DNA of 64,000 nt from Pseudomonas putida NBRC 14164 (GCF_000412675.1 NC_021505.1:1668501-1732500), one strand, 5' to 3'. Shown: positions 18,146-27,125, counted from the stretch's first letter. The notes: generated by a model not told the origin, from the sequence alone. Program-made: numbers and translations.

Positions 18146-19678
18146 TTAATGGCTGCTGTGGTCGACGGCGATGCATTCGCCGCTGACGTCGTGGTAGTGG
18201 CGGTTGCGTGGTGCGATCAGCAGGTACAGGACGGCGGCGATGCCGGCACCGATCAGCCAGGAGAACGGGGCCACACTGTGGAAATTGGGTACCAGGGCCA
18301 GCACGATGGCCAGCAACGCAGCAGGCACGAAGGCGGCCACGGCGCGCAGGTTGATACCCTTGCTGTAGTGGTAGGCGCCTGTCGGGTGCTCGGTGTACAG
18401 CTCTGGCACGTTGATGCAGCCTTTGCGCAGCAACCAGTAGTCGGACATGATCACCCCGTACAGCGGGCCGAGGAGGGCGCCCAGGCCGGACAGGAAGTAC
18501 ACGATCACCAGCGGACTGTTGTACAGGTTCCACGGCAGGATCAGCACCGCCAGGGTGGCGCTGATCAGCCCCGCGCGGCGGAAGTTCAGGTGGCGTGGCG
18601 CCAGGTTGCTGAGCACGAAGGCCGGAGCGACGAAGTTGGCCATGATGTTCACCGCCACGGTGACAATCAGGAAGGCTACGCAGCCCAGTACCAGGAACAA
18701 CGTGCTGGGGATGGCGGCGACTATCTGGGTCGGGCTGTCGATGATCTGGCCGTTGATCTGGAACTGCGCGCCGCACAGCACCACGGTGATCACGGCAAAC
18801 ACCAGGATGTTCACCGGCAGGCCCCAGAAGTTGCCGACGCGGATGGTCTTGCGGCACGGCGAGGAGCGGGCGAAGTCACAGAAGTTCAGCACCAGGGTGC
18901 CGTAGATGGCCAGCCACAGTGCGCCGCCGGCGAAGATGTTGCGCCACATCTCGTAGCCGGTCAGCGGGGTAGCCACCGACCAGGCAATGCGCGCGTCGGC
19001 CTTGAAGTACATGAACACCGCCAGGGCGGCCACGGTCAGCAGGATTACCGGGCCGGCAAAGGCCTCGTAGCGGCGCACCATCTCCATGCCGTAGGCCAGG
19101 ATCACCAGCTGTACCAGCCAGATCGACACGAAGCACACCCAGCCAAGGCTCGACAGGCCGAGGATGCTGTCGTGGTCGTAGGCCGCCATTTGCGGCCACA
19201 CGGCTGTAAGCAGCACGCGCAGCACCACTGAGGCCAGGTAGGTCTGGATGCCGAACCAGGCAATGGCAATGACTGCGCGGATCAGCGCCGGTATCTGTGC
19301 GCCATGGATGCCGAAGGCAATGCGGCTGATGACCGGGAACGGTACCCCGGTTTTCTGCCCCATGTAGCCGGACAGGTTCATGAAGAAGTACACCAGCGCC
19401 GCGCCAATGGCCAGCGACAGCAAAATCTGCCAGCCACCCAGGCCAAGGGCGAACAAGCCCATGGCGAACGAGTAATTGGCAATATTGTGCACATCGTTTG
19501 TCCACAACGCGAAGATACTATAGCCACCCCAGCGACGCCCTTCGGTGCGTGTCGGGGCAAGGTCGCGGTTGTGCAGGCGCGGGCTCAGGGCCAGTTCCGG
19601 CGCATTGCCGACCAGGCTGGAAGCGGGGTGGGTGCTGGCGACGGATAGTTCAGGGGCAAGGTCGAGGCTGCTACTCAT
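18146..19678 (-). CDS. NCS1-family nucleobase/hydantoin/allantoin permease
   Basis: A 510-residue transporter with about 12 helices. It carries the NCS1 signature DLAPTRTEGRRWGGYSIFALWTNDVHN before the first helix (family-typical for allantoin, hydantoin and uracil carriers). The ATG at 19678 is preceded by CAGGAG. Its partner gene is the racemase-family protein downstream. A TTGTATACAA palindrome 155 bases upstream links it by motif to the ureide genes at 42-50 kb, so allantoin is the favoured substrate by inference. Confidence 0.88.
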   Translation of the reverse strand: MSSSLDLAPELSVASTHPASSLVGNAPELALSPRLHNRDLAPTRTEGRRWGGYSIFALWTNDVHNIANYSFAMGLFALGLGGWQILLSLAIGAALVYFFMNLSGYMGQKTGVPFPVISRIAFGIHGAQIPALIRAVIAIAWFGIQTYLASVVLRVLLTAVWPQMAAYDHDSILGLSSLGWVCFVSIWLVQLVILAYGMEMVRRYEAFAGPVILLTVAALAVFMYFKADARIAWSVATPLTGYEMWRNIFAGGALWLAIYGTLVLNFCDFARSSPCRKTIRVGNFWGLPVNILVFAVITVVLCGAQFQINGQIIDSPTQIVAAIPSTLFLVLGCVAFLIVTVAVNIMANFVAPAFVLSNLAPRHLNFRRAGLISATLAVLILPWNLYNSPLVIVYFLSGLGALLGPLYGVIMSDYWLLRKGCINVPELYTEHPTGAYHYSKGINLRAVAAFVPAALLAIVLALVPNFHSVAPFSWLIGAGIAAVLYLLIAPRNRHYHDVSGECIAVDHSSH

Positions 19679-19832
19679 TCCGGCGGGCTCCTGATGCACT
19701 TTGACTGCGATGAGCGGGCATGCGCACGGGCTCGCCATCTCTTCGGTGCAGCTTGGCATCACAGGGTTCTGGGCGCGGCGGCCGGTTTTGGACCGGCGTC
19801 GCGGGTTCTTGTGTATTTATGGTTTGTTTAAG

Positions 19833-19842
19833 TTGTATACAA
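19833..19842. promoter_or_regulatory. TTGTATACAA operator-like palindrome
   Basis: A perfect palindrome 155 bases upstream of the NCS1 permease start. The GT-AT-AC core is of the form bound by GntR-family regulators. Confidence 0.55.
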
Positions 19843-19954
19843 AACACAAGCACACAAAAGCGAGTTCCATGCCAAGGGAATGCAAGTTTCAACAGATGGA
19901 GATTTCGAACTTATCGTGTTGAAAGATAAGTTAATGAAATAAAAAAAGTATAAG

Positions 19955-19970
19955 TTGACCAATTGAGCAG
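19955..19970. promoter_or_regulatory. TTGACCA-type half palindrome
   Basis: TTGACCAATTGAGCAG: the left half matches the RutR-type consensus TTGACCA, while the right half is degenerate. It lies 27 bases from a better copy at 19997. Confidence 0.4.
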
Positions 19971-19996
19971 GTTTAATTTTTTATAAAGTGTAATAG

Positions 19997-20012
19997 TTGA
20001 TCAATTGGTCAA
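19997..20012. promoter_or_regulatory. TTGATCAATTGGTCAA operator-like palindrome
   Basis: This 16-mer differs at one position from TTGACCA-NN-TGGTCAA, the consensus known for the TetR-family regulator RutR of E. coli. A RutR-like TetR gene is present at 35608-36219. Confidence 0.55.
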
Positions 20013-20092
20013 AATAAGTGGCGATGAGTGTGTAACGGATTGGGGCGCTATTGGAGAAAGTGCACACAAAAATGGCACTTATGGTGACATTC

Positions 20093-20102
20093 TTGTGTAC
20101 AA
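20093..20102. promoter_or_regulatory. TTGTGTACAA operator-like palindrome
   Basis: A near-perfect member of the TTGTRTACAA family, about 415 bases from the NCS1 permease start and 132 bases beyond the end of the lrp-type gene. Its target is unclear. Confidence 0.4.
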
Positions 20103-20123
20103 AAAATAGTCAGCTTTTCTTGC

Positions 20124-20222
20124 CCGGTCCTCTTCGCGGGCGCGCCCGCTCCCACAGGGATCACCACAGGCCAGAATCCTGTGCAGTATCTGTGGGAGCG
20201 GGCGTGCCCGCGAAGAGGCCGG
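20124..20222. repeat. REP inverted pair
   Basis: Opposed REP units (20124-20159 and 20189-20222), with the core GCGGGCGCGCCCGC, at the 3' end of the lrp-type gene. Confidence 0.87.
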
Positions 20223-20233
20223 AACAGGCGAAT

Positions 20234-20671
20234 TCATTCCATTGGCGGCAATCGCCGCTTCACCGGGCTTTTCTTGATGATGGCGGTGTTGGTCTCGGCC
20301 AGCACATTGATGCGGTCGAGCAGGGTGTCCAGTTGCTCCATCGAGCGCACATGCAACCGGGCAATGAAACAGTCCTCCCCGGTGACCTTGTCGCACTCGG
20401 TGAACTCGGGGATGGCAATGATCTGCCGTTCTACCTCCTGCAGCTGGCCCGGCAGTGGGCGGATGCGCACGATGGCCAGTAACTGGTAACCAAAGGCGCG
20501 CGGGTCGACCTCCACGGTGTAACCGCGCAGCACCCCACGCTCTTCCAGTCGGCGCAGGCGCTCGCTGACGCTGGGCGCGGACAGCCCGCTGACTTGCGCC
20601 AAGGCTTTGAGCGAGCGACGCGAGTCTTCCATCAGTGCGTTGATCAGCAGTTGGTCGATGGCATCGGTCAT
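20234..20671 (-). CDS. Lrp/AsnC-family transcriptional regulator
   Basis: A 145-residue protein. Residues 4-60 form the AsnC-type helix-turn-helix (LLINALMEDSRRSLKALAQ, LSAPSVSERLRRLEERGVL). The C-terminal half is the RAM ligand-binding domain (GYTVEVDPRAFGY, ECDKVTGEDCFIARLHV). GAGG precedes the ATG at 20671. It is divergent from a DMT-family exporter gene and probably controls it in response to an amino acid; a pair of direct repeats sits between them. Confidence 0.92.
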   Translation of the reverse strand: MTDAIDQLLINALMEDSRRSLKALAQVSGLSAPSVSERLRRLEERGVLRGYTVEVDPRAFGYQLLAIVRIRPLPGQLQEVERQIIAIPEFTECDKVTGEDCFIARLHVRSMEQLDTLLDRINVLAETNTAIIKKSPVKRRLPPME

Positions 20672-20713
20672 GGTCACCTCGTCAGGTAATTCGCCTTATT
20701 TGCCTTGATAGTA

Positions 20714-20765
20714 AAGGCAAGGCTGCAAATTTGCCTTGGTAAACCGCTGGAAGGCAAGGCTGCAA
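20714..20765. promoter_or_regulatory. Direct-repeat operator between lrp-type and exporter genes
   Basis: The 15-mer AAGGCAAGGCTGCAA occurs at 20714-20728 and again at 20751-20765, with TTGCCTTG words in opposite orientation beside them. The starts are 37 bases apart, about 3.5 helical turns. This suits binding by an oligomeric Lrp-type regulator to the divergent promoter. Confidence 0.6.
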
Positions 20766-20804
20766 CCTTTGCATACTGTTTTCATCGTCAATGGGAGGTG
20801 CGAG

Positions 20805-21701
20805 ATGGACAGTTCATTGCGCCGTGGCTCGCTGGAAATGGTCGCCGCCATGCTGATTTCCGGGACCATCGGCTGGTTCGTGCTGGTGTCGGGGCAGCCG
20901 GTGCTCGAGGTGGTGTTCTGGCGCTGCGTTTTCGGCGCCGTGACCCTGCTGGTGATTTGCGCCGCTTTCGGCTTTTTGCGGGCCGGAGTCATCAGCCGTA
21001 CGGCGTTCCTGTTGGCGATCGCCAGCGGCGTGGCCATTGTCGGCAACTGGCTGCTGCTGTTTGCCTCGTATTCCCGTGCGTCGATCGCCATCGGGACAGC
21101 GGTGTACAACGTGCAGCCGTTCATGCTGGTGGGGCTGGCAGCGCTGTTTCTGGGCGAAAAGATCACACTGGCCAAGCTTACATGGCTTAGCGTGGCGTTC
21201 CTTGGCATGTTGGCCATCGTCAGCGCCCATGGTGCGGGGCAGGGCGGTGGTGAGGAATACTTGCTGGGCATTGGCCTGGCACTGGGCGCGGCGTTTTTGT
21301 ATGCCATTGCGGCGTTGATCATCAAGCGGCTGAAAGGCACCCCGCCTCACCTGATCGCGTTGATCCAGGTAACGACGGGTGTGCTGTTGCTGGCGCCGTG
21401 GGTCAAGCTCGGCGGATTGCCGGGTGAAGTGTCAGCGCTGGCCAGCCTGTTGACGCTAGGCATGGTCCACACCGGCCTCATGTATGTGCTGCTGTACAGT
21501 GCCATCCAGCGTTTGCCCACGGCGTTGACCGGGGCGCTGTCGTTCATTTACCCGATTGCGGCGATTCTGGTGGACTGGGTGGCGTTCGGGCACCGCTTGG
21601 CGCCGCTGCAATGGCTGGGGGTAGGGCTGATTCTGCTGGCAGCGGCGGGGATGCAGCAGGGATGGTGGTTCCGGCCGGCGCGGCTTGCAGTCAAGAACTG
21701 A
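20805..21701 (+). CDS. EamA/DMT-family transporter
   Basis: A 298-residue membrane protein with two EamA repeats and about ten helices (first repeat ISGTIGWFVLVSGQPVLEVVFWR; second GIGLALGAAFLYAIAALIIKRL). These proteins usually export amino acids or other metabolites. GGGAGG precedes the ATG at 20805. The divergent Lrp-type regulator suggests an amino acid substrate, by inference. Confidence 0.88.
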   Translation: MDSSLRRGSLEMVAAMLISGTIGWFVLVSGQPVLEVVFWRCVFGAVTLLVICAAFGFLRAGVISRTAFLLAIASGVAIVGNWLLLFASYSRASIAIGTAVYNVQPFMLVGLAALFLGEKITLAKLTWLSVAFLGMLAIVSAHGAGQGGGEEYLLGIGLALGAAFLYAIAALIIKRLKGTPPHLIALIQVTTGVLLLAPWVKLGGLPGEVSALASLLTLGMVHTGLMYVLLYSAIQRLPTALTGALSFIYPIAAILVDWVAFGHRLAPLQWLGVGLILLAAAGMQQGWWFRPARLAVKN

Positions 21702-21710
21702 AGTGACCTT

Positions 21711-21808
21711 GCGGGCCTCTTCGCGGGTAAACCCGCTCCCACAGGATCACCGTGGCTCTGAATACTGTGGGGTCCCTGGGGGAGCGGGTTTACCCGCGAA
21801 GAGGCCGG
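21711..21808. repeat. REP inverted pair
   Basis: Opposed REP units (21711-21745 and 21775-21808) with the GGGTAAACCC core variant, between the exporter gene and the following methyltransferase gene. Confidence 0.88.
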
Positions 21809-21846
21809 CAAGGTAGAATGCCGCTTTTGCCAGCCTGCGACCCACC

Positions 21847-22773
21847 ATGACTTCCCCGATTCACACCTTGGAGCAGCACCTGCTCGCCGCCCTCGACCCT
21901 GCCCCGCAGGAAACCCGCCGCCTGTTCCATGGCCGTGGCCGCTGCTGGGCAGGCCTGGAGCAGGTCACTGTCGACTGGTTGCAAGGCGTGCTCTCGGTAG
22001 CCCTGTTCCGTGAGCTGCCCGAGGGCCAACTGGCCGAACTGGAAGCCATGCTGCGCACTGTGGCCCAGTCCCCGCAATGGGCCGGCCAGGCCATTCTCAT
22101 CCAGCACCGCTACTTGCCCGACAGCCCGGGCCAGTGGCTGCTGGGCGAGCCGTGCCACCAACGTGAGGTGGTCGAAGACGGCCTGACCTACCTGCTGGAC
22201 CTGGGCGTGCGGCAGAACAACGGCCTGTTCCTCGACATGCGCTATGGCCGGCGCTGGGTGCGCGAGCAGGCGGCGGGCAAGCGCGTGCTGAACCTGTTCG
22301 CCTACACCTGCGGCTTCTCGGTGGCAGCGATTGCCGGGGGCGCTGAGCAGGTGGTGAACCTGGACATGGCCAAGTCGGCGCTGTCCCGCGGGCGCGATAA
22401 CCATCGCCTGAATGGCCACGATGCATCGCGTGTGGCCTACCTGGGGCATGAGCTGTTCAAGTCGTGGGGCAAGGTGCGCAAGTATGGGCCCTACGACCTG
22501 ATCATCATCGACCCGCCGACCTTCCAGCGTGGCAGCTTCGTGCTGACCCAGGATTACGCGAAGATCCTGCGGCGTTTGCCGGAGTTGCTGAGCGCGGGTG
22601 GGACGGTGCTAGCCTGTGTCAACGACCCGGGTGTCGGGCCGGAGTTTCTGATCGAGGGGATGGCTGAGCAGGCGCCATCGCTGGTGTTTGTAGAGCGGCT
22701 GGAGAACCCGCCGGAGTTTCCGGATGTGGACCCGGCCGGGGGGCTCAAGGCCTTGGTATTCCGCCAGGTTTGA
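21847..22773 (+). CDS. Class I SAM-dependent methyltransferase, RlmI/RlmK-like
   Basis: A 308-residue protein. After an N-terminal ~130 residues comes the Rossmann core: NNGLFLDMRYGRRWV, then VLNLFAYTCGFSVAA (SAM motif I), VNLDMAKSALSRGRDN, and catalytic-type IIIDPPTFQRGSF. This pattern is that of 23S rRNA m5C/m2G methyltransferases of the RlmI/RlmKL group. It lacks the PUA domain of RlmI. The target RNA or protein is not certain. Confidence 0.85.
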   Translation: MTSPIHTLEQHLLAALDPAPQETRRLFHGRGRCWAGLEQVTVDWLQGVLSVALFRELPEGQLAELEAMLRTVAQSPQWAGQAILIQHRYLPDSPGQWLLGEPCHQREVVEDGLTYLLDLGVRQNNGLFLDMRYGRRWVREQAAGKRVLNLFAYTCGFSVAAIAGGAEQVVNLDMAKSALSRGRDNHRLNGHDASRVAYLGHELFKSWGKVRKYGPYDLIIIDPPTFQRGSFVLTQDYAKILRRLPELLSAGGTVLACVNDPGVGPEFLIEGMAEQAPSLVFVERLENPPEFPDVDPAGGLKALVFRQV

Positions 22774-22784
22774 TGTTGCTCTTA

Positions 22785-22882
22785 CTGGCCTCTTCGCGGG
22801 CATGCCCGCTCCCACAGGGACCGCACAGCACGAAGGCCTGTGATGATCCTTGTGGGAGCGGGCGAGCCCGCGAAAGGGCCGG
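22785..22882. repeat. REP inverted pair
   Basis: Opposed REP units (22785-22819 and 22848-22882) lie between the convergent methyltransferase and mechanosensitive channel genes. Confidence 0.88.
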
Positions 22883-22893
22883 TGCAGGCGAAT

Positions 22894-24918
22894 TCATGCC
22901 CCCAGGGCCTGCAGTGGCAGCGGGTACACCTGGGCAAAACTCACGTTGTCGGTCTGGTCCACCCGCTTCTTCAGCCGCTCGTTGAACGCCCGGCTCACCG
23001 CATACTGCCCGCCGGAGATGGTGCGGAACTGCGCCGTCAGCACAAACCCGTTCAAGTCCATGCGGTCCACCCCGAACACTTGCAGCGGCCCTTGCAGGTT
23101 GATGCGCAGCAGCGGATCTTCGCTGATCGACTTGCCCACGTCATGGATCAGCGCCAGTGACGCATCCACATCACTGTCGTAGGTGAACTGCACCGAGAAG
23201 AACGCATAGGCGAACTGCCGCGACTGGTTGGTAACCGCCTTGATCTGGCCGAACGGCACCGAGTGCACGAAGCCTTTGCCATCGCGCAGGCGCAAGGTAC
23301 GGATCGTCAGGCTTTCGACGGTACCGGCATGGCCGGAATCAAGCACCACCCAGTCGCCGATGGAAATGGTGTCCTCGATCAGGATGAACAGCCCGGTAAT
23401 CACATCCTGTACCAGTTGCTGCGAGCCAAAGCCGATGGCCAGGCCGATCACCCCGGCACCGGCCAGCAGTGGTGCGACGTTGATGCCCAGGTTGGCCATG
23501 GTGGTGATGGTGCAGATGACGATCAGGATCACTTTGATCGCATTGCGCAGCATCGGCAGGATGGTCCGTACCCGGGTGCTCGGCTGGCGTGCGCTGCGGC
23601 GGCCCACGGGTGGCTTGAGTGCTTCCTGGATGGCCGTGTCGAGTACCACCCACAGCAGCCAGGTGACCAGCAGGATCAGGCCAATGCTCGACAGCGAGTT
23701 GCTGATCGCCTGGCCCAGGCGGTTGCTCAGGGCAAAATCCACCACCGAGAAGCCCCAGATGCGCCCCAGCAGTTCGATGAAGGTCACCGCCATGGCGATG
23801 CGCAGTAGCGCATGGGCGAGGCTGCGCAGCAGCTCCTTGTAAGGGCGTACCCGCTGCGCCGGGTCGGTTTCGCGCTGGGCTAGCAAGTGTTGCAGCAAGG
23901 TGCTGAGGAACACGGTACAGACCAGCAGTACAGTGGTCAGCAAGGCTTTCTGCAGGGCCTTCTGGCTTTCTTCGCCGGCGCCGATCAGGTGAATGGCCGA
24001 CACCAGGATCATCAGCAGGATCGGCAGATACCACAGCACCGAAAAGATCCGCAGGGTCTCCTGCACGGCGCGATGCTGCACGCGGTCCTTGAAGGCGCGG
24101 TTGCGGATCAGGTGCGCCACCGGGCGCCGCAGGCGGATTACCAGGCTGGCGAAGATGAAGGTGGCAATCAGGCCGGTGGCCACCGCGATGCTGGCGGTGA
24201 TGTTGCCGCCCAGCTGGCGGGCGATCTGTGGGCTGGTCAGGGCGTCGCTCCAGGCCGCGAGGAAGCCGATCATGAACAGCGGGCGGGGGGCCAGGCGTTT
24301 GATGACCGCCACGGCGTCGCGTTTGTGCCCGGCATCGAACAGGGTCACCAGGCACAGGATGATCGAAGTCGAGAACAGGCCGCTGCTGGTGGCGTAAGCC
24401 AGGCTCAGGCCCAGGGCGCGGGCCACTGACGGGTCGAGAAAGCGGCTGGCGTACAGCGTCAGCGGCAGGCTGGCCAGCGCCGGCAGGGTGTAGGGCAGCA
24501 GGTAGCCGAGCAGGCTGCTGGCGCGTTTGCGTTCGCGTAGCCAGGGCGTACCGGAAGTGCGTTTGGCGACCCAGCGGCCGAGGCTGGTGAATGCGGCGAA
24601 GCTGGCGGCCCAGGTCAGGGTGAGCAGAATGAAGTTGCCGACCAGTTGCAGCGTATCGGTGGCCGAATGGCGGTCAACCAGGCGCTCGACTTCCTTGGCG
24701 GCGCGGTCGGTTCGCAGGCGCCAGGCATCCACCAGATGGGCGTCCAGGTCCAGCTCCTGAGCGGCGCTGTCCAGGCCGTCGGCCAGGGCGCCAAGCAGTC
24801 CGCCTTGCAGTACCGGTTCGGGTTCGGCGGGTTGTTCTTCAGTGGGGGTGGGGTCAGCGGCCAACAGGTGGGTGCTCAGCAGGCAGCCGAGCAGCAGGGT
24901 AGAGAGAAAATGCAGCAC
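22894..24918 (-). CDS. MscS-family mechanosensitive ion channel
   Basis: A 674-residue protein with a signal peptide (to about residue 20), a periplasmic segment, a multi-helix membrane region and the MscS core near residues 475-580. The core includes GVIGLAIGFGSQQLVQDVITGLFILIEDTISIGDWV, whose Gly/Ala-rich helix lines the pore, followed by the beta domain. It is longer than E. coli MscS (286) and shorter than MscK, similar to the YbiO/YnaI-type mid-size group. Translation begins at GTG with AGGAG seven bases upstream. It should relieve osmotic pressure. Confidence 0.92.
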   Translation of the reverse strand: MLHFLSTLLLGCLLSTHLLAADPTPTEEQPAEPEPVLQGGLLGALADGLDSAAQELDLDAHLVDAWRLRTDRAAKEVERLVDRHSATDTLQLVGNFILLTLTWAASFAAFTSLGRWVAKRTSGTPWLRERKRASSLLGYLLPYTLPALASLPLTLYASRFLDPSVARALGLSLAYATSSGLFSTSIILCLVTLFDAGHKRDAVAVIKRLAPRPLFMIGFLAAWSDALTSPQIARQLGGNITASIAVATGLIATFIFASLVIRLRRPVAHLIRNRAFKDRVQHRAVQETLRIFSVLWYLPILLMILVSAIHLIGAGEESQKALQKALLTTVLLVCTVFLSTLLQHLLAQRETDPAQRVRPYKELLRSLAHALLRIAMAVTFIELLGRIWGFSVVDFALSNRLGQAISNSLSSIGLILLVTWLLWVVLDTAIQEALKPPVGRRSARQPSTRVRTILPMLRNAIKVILIVICTITTMANLGINVAPLLAGAGVIGLAIGFGSQQLVQDVITGLFILIEDTISIGDWVVLDSGHAGTVESLTIRTLRLRDGKGFVHSVPFGQIKAVTNQSRQFAYAFFSVQFTYDSDVDASLALIHDVGKSISEDPLLRINLQGPLQVFGVDRMDLNGFVLTAQFRTISGGQYAVSRAFNERLKKRVDQTDNVSFAQVYPLPLQALGA

Positions 24919-25015
24919 TGGAGTACTCCTTGGGCCGGGGTGAGCGGGGCAGGGTTACTCAAGGAACTGATTGCAGGTTGGTGGAGAAAGTTCGAAGAGG
25001 TGTGTCAAAACGACT

Positions 25016-25077
25016 GGCGCTATCGCCGGCAAGCCAGCTCCCACAGATACTGCACACGCCTCGGGCATTGTGCAGTA
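25016..25077. repeat. Single REP unit followed by a hairpin
   Basis: One REP-type unit (25016-25046) and an unrelated inverted repeat TACTGCACA / TGTGCAGTA (25048-25077) between mscS-type and sulfate-binding genes. The second hairpin may end the sulfate-binding transcript on the minus strand; no clear T-run. Confidence 0.6.
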
Positions 25078-25091
25078 CCTGCCTGCATCAG

Positions 25092-26090
25092 TTATTGACC
25101 GGTATAGATCTGGTCAAACACCCCACCATCGTTGAAGTGGGTCTTCTGCACGGTGCGCCAGTCACCAAAGGTCTTCTCTACCGACAGGAAGTCCACTTTA
25201 GGGAAACGGTCGGTGTATTTGGCCAGTACTGCTGCATCACGCGGGCGCAGGTAGTTGTTGGCGGCGATCTCCTGGGCTTCTGGGGACCACAGGTACTTCA
25301 GGTATTCCTCGGCCACGGCCTTGGTACCTTTCTTCAGCACGACCTTGTCGACCACGCTGACAGGTGGCTCGGCTTCGGCAGACACGCTTGGGTAAACCAC
25401 TTCGAACTGGTCGCGGCCGAACTCGCGGGCGATCATCTCGGCTTCGTTCTCGAAGGTGACCAGCACATCACCAATCTGGTTGGTCATGAAGGTGGTGGTG
25501 GCGGCACGGCCACCGGTGTCCAGCACCGGGGCCTGCTTGAACAGCTTGCCGACGAAATCGCGGGCCTTGCTCTCGTCACCGCCTTGCTTGAGCACATAGC
25601 CCCAGGCCGACAGGTACGTGTAGCGCCCGTTACCCGACGTTTTCGGGTTGGGCACGATCACTTGCACGCCGTCCTTGAGCAGGTCGGGCCAGTCTTTCAG
25701 GGCTTTCGGGTTGCCCTTGCGCACGATGAACACAGTGGCCGAGGTGAACGGCGCGCTGTTGTTCGGCAGGCGGGTTACCCAGTTGTCCGGCACCAGCTTG
25801 CCATTGTCGACCAGGGCGTTGATGTCGGTGGCCATGTTCATGGTGATGACATCGGCCGGCAGGCCATCGATCACGGCACGCGCCTGTTTGCTCGAACCGC
25901 CGAAGGACATCTGCACGTTGACCTTCTCTTTGTGCTCGGCTTCCCAGTGCTTCTGGAAGGCCGGGTTGTAGTCCTTGTAGAAGTCGCGCATCACGTCGTA
26001 GGAAACGTTCAGCAGGGTGGGGGCGGCCTGGGCGAGGTTGCCCAGGGCCAGGCCTGCGGCGAGCAGCGAGGCGGTGAAGAGTTTTTTCAC
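25092..26090 (-). CDS. sbp: Periplasmic sulfate-binding protein (ABC transporter)
   Basis: A 332-residue protein with a cleavable signal peptide (GLALGNLAQA at residues 15-24). The mature N-terminus LLNVSYDVMRDFYKDYNPAF is characteristic of the Sbp/CysP family. The ligand region includes SFGGSSKQARAVIDGL and PNPKTSGNGRYTYLSAWGY. It starts at GTG with AAGGA upstream. No permease or ATPase genes are adjacent, so it is an orphan binding protein that would use CysTWA subunits encoded elsewhere. Confidence 0.93.
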   Translation of the reverse strand: MKKLFTASLLAAGLALGNLAQAAPTLLNVSYDVMRDFYKDYNPAFQKHWEAEHKEKVNVQMSFGGSSKQARAVIDGLPADVITMNMATDINALVDNGKLVPDNWVTRLPNNSAPFTSATVFIVRKGNPKALKDWPDLLKDGVQVIVPNPKTSGNGRYTYLSAWGYVLKQGGDESKARDFVGKLFKQAPVLDTGGRAATTTFMTNQIGDVLVTFENEAEMIAREFGRDQFEVVYPSVSAEAEPPVSVVDKVVLKKGTKAVAEEYLKYLWSPEAQEIAANNYLRPRDAAVLAKYTDRFPKVDFLSVEKTFGDWRTVQKTHFNDGGVFDQIYTGQ

Positions 26091-26195
26091 GTTGCTTCCT
26101 TGTTATCGAGGTGTTGGCAATTTGCCTGCGACTATAGCGGGTGGGTTTGTGGCGGTTAAAGAACAAAAATGACTTTGGTTATGCCGTTGCCTGTA

Positions 26196-26292
26196 CTGGC
26201 CTCTTCGCGGGTAAACCCGCTCCCACAGGGGCCGCGCACCGCTAAGGCCTGTGGTGATCCTGTGGGAGCGGGTTTACCCGCGAAAGGGCCAG
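26196..26292. repeat. REP inverted pair
   Basis: Opposed REP units (26196-26230 and 26259-26292) with the GGGTAAACCCGC core, downstream of the ion channel gene. Confidence 0.88.
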
Positions 26293-26303
26293 TACAGGCA
26301 GCA

Positions 26304-27125
26304 TCATTGTTTGGGAAACAGCCCATTCCCACACCGGGAACAGAACGCCGCCCCATGCTCATGCGTCTTTTTGTGACACGTCGGGCAATCATGCTGCAGC
26401 TGCTCCCCGCGCATGGCATTGGCCAGTTCGGCGGTAAAGATGCCGGTCGGCACGGCAATGATCGAATAACCGGTAATCATCACCAGCGACGACAGCACCT
26501 GCCCCAGCGGCGTCTTTGGCACGATGTCGCCAAAGCCTACGGTGGTGAGGGTGACGATGGCCCAGTAGATGCCTTTGGGGATGCTGGTAAAGCCGTGCTC
26601 CGGCCCTTCGATCACGTACATCAGCGTGCCGAACACCGTCACCAGGGTCGATACCGTCACCAGGAACACGATGATCTTCTGCTTGCTACCGCGCAGCGCC
26701 TCCATCAGGTAGTGAGCCTGCTTGAGATAGGGGCTGAGCTTGAGCACGCGGAAGATCCGCAGCATCCGTATCACCCGGATGATCAGCAGGTACTGGGCGT
26801 CGCTGTAATAGAGGGCGATGATCCCCGGCACGATCGCCAGCAAGTCGACCAGGCCATAAAAACTGAAGGCATAGCGCAAGGGCTTGGGCGAGCAGTACAG
26901 GCGAGTGATGTATTCGGCCAGGAATATCGCCGTAAAGCCCCACTCGATGCCGGCCAGCAGGCCGGCGTAGCCTTGGTGCACTTCGTCGATGCTGTCGAGG
27001 ATGACGGTGACCAGGCTGGCCAGGATTATCAGCAGGAGGATTTTGTCGAAGCGTCTTCCTGCCACGGTATCGGACTGGAAGACGATGACGAAGAGCCGCT
27101 CGCGCAGGCTCGCAGGGTTATTCAT
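26304..27125 (-). CDS. Voltage-gated-type potassium channel with C-terminal zinc ribbon
   Basis: A 273-residue six-helix ion channel. The voltage-sensor S4 is LLIIRVIRMLRIFRVLKL (about residues 135-152) with regularly spaced arginines. The pore carries the K+ selectivity filter in TLTTVGFGDIVP. After the last helix comes a short domain with two Cys pairs, CPTC and CSRC, separated by 15 residues that include His, which should bind zinc. The zinc ribbon is not standard for bacterial Kv channels and may sense metal or redox state. It lies near a urea transporter gene on the same strand. Confidence 0.9.
   Translation of the reverse strand: MNNPASLRERLFVIVFQSDTVAGRRFDKILLLIILASLVTVILDSIDEVHQGYAGLLAGIEWGFTAIFLAEYITRLYCSPKPLRYAFSFYGLVDLLAIVPGIIALYYSDAQYLLIIRVIRMLRIFRVLKLSPYLKQAHYLMEALRGSKQKIIVFLVTVSTLVTVFGTLMYVIEGPEHGFTSIPKGIYWAIVTLTTVGFGDIVPKTPLGQVLSSLVMITGYSIIAVPTGIFTAELANAMRGEQLQHDCPTCHKKTHEHGAAFCSRCGNGLFPKQ

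Larger units (their letters stand above)
19679..20233. other. AT-rich regulatory region upstream of the NCS1 permease
   Basis: A 555-base gap much richer in A+T than its surroundings between about 19900 and 20110. It holds a TTGTATACAA palindrome, a TTGTGTACAA palindrome, two TTGACCA-type inverted sites, and a REP pair. No coding frame has convincing codon use. It is the most operator-dense stretch in the window. Confidence 0.65.

Noticed and set aside
17287..22882. Regularly recurring palindromes as a CRISPR array
   Set aside because: They occur as isolated opposed pairs kilobases apart at gene ends, with no spacers of uniform size and no cas genes; they are REP elements.
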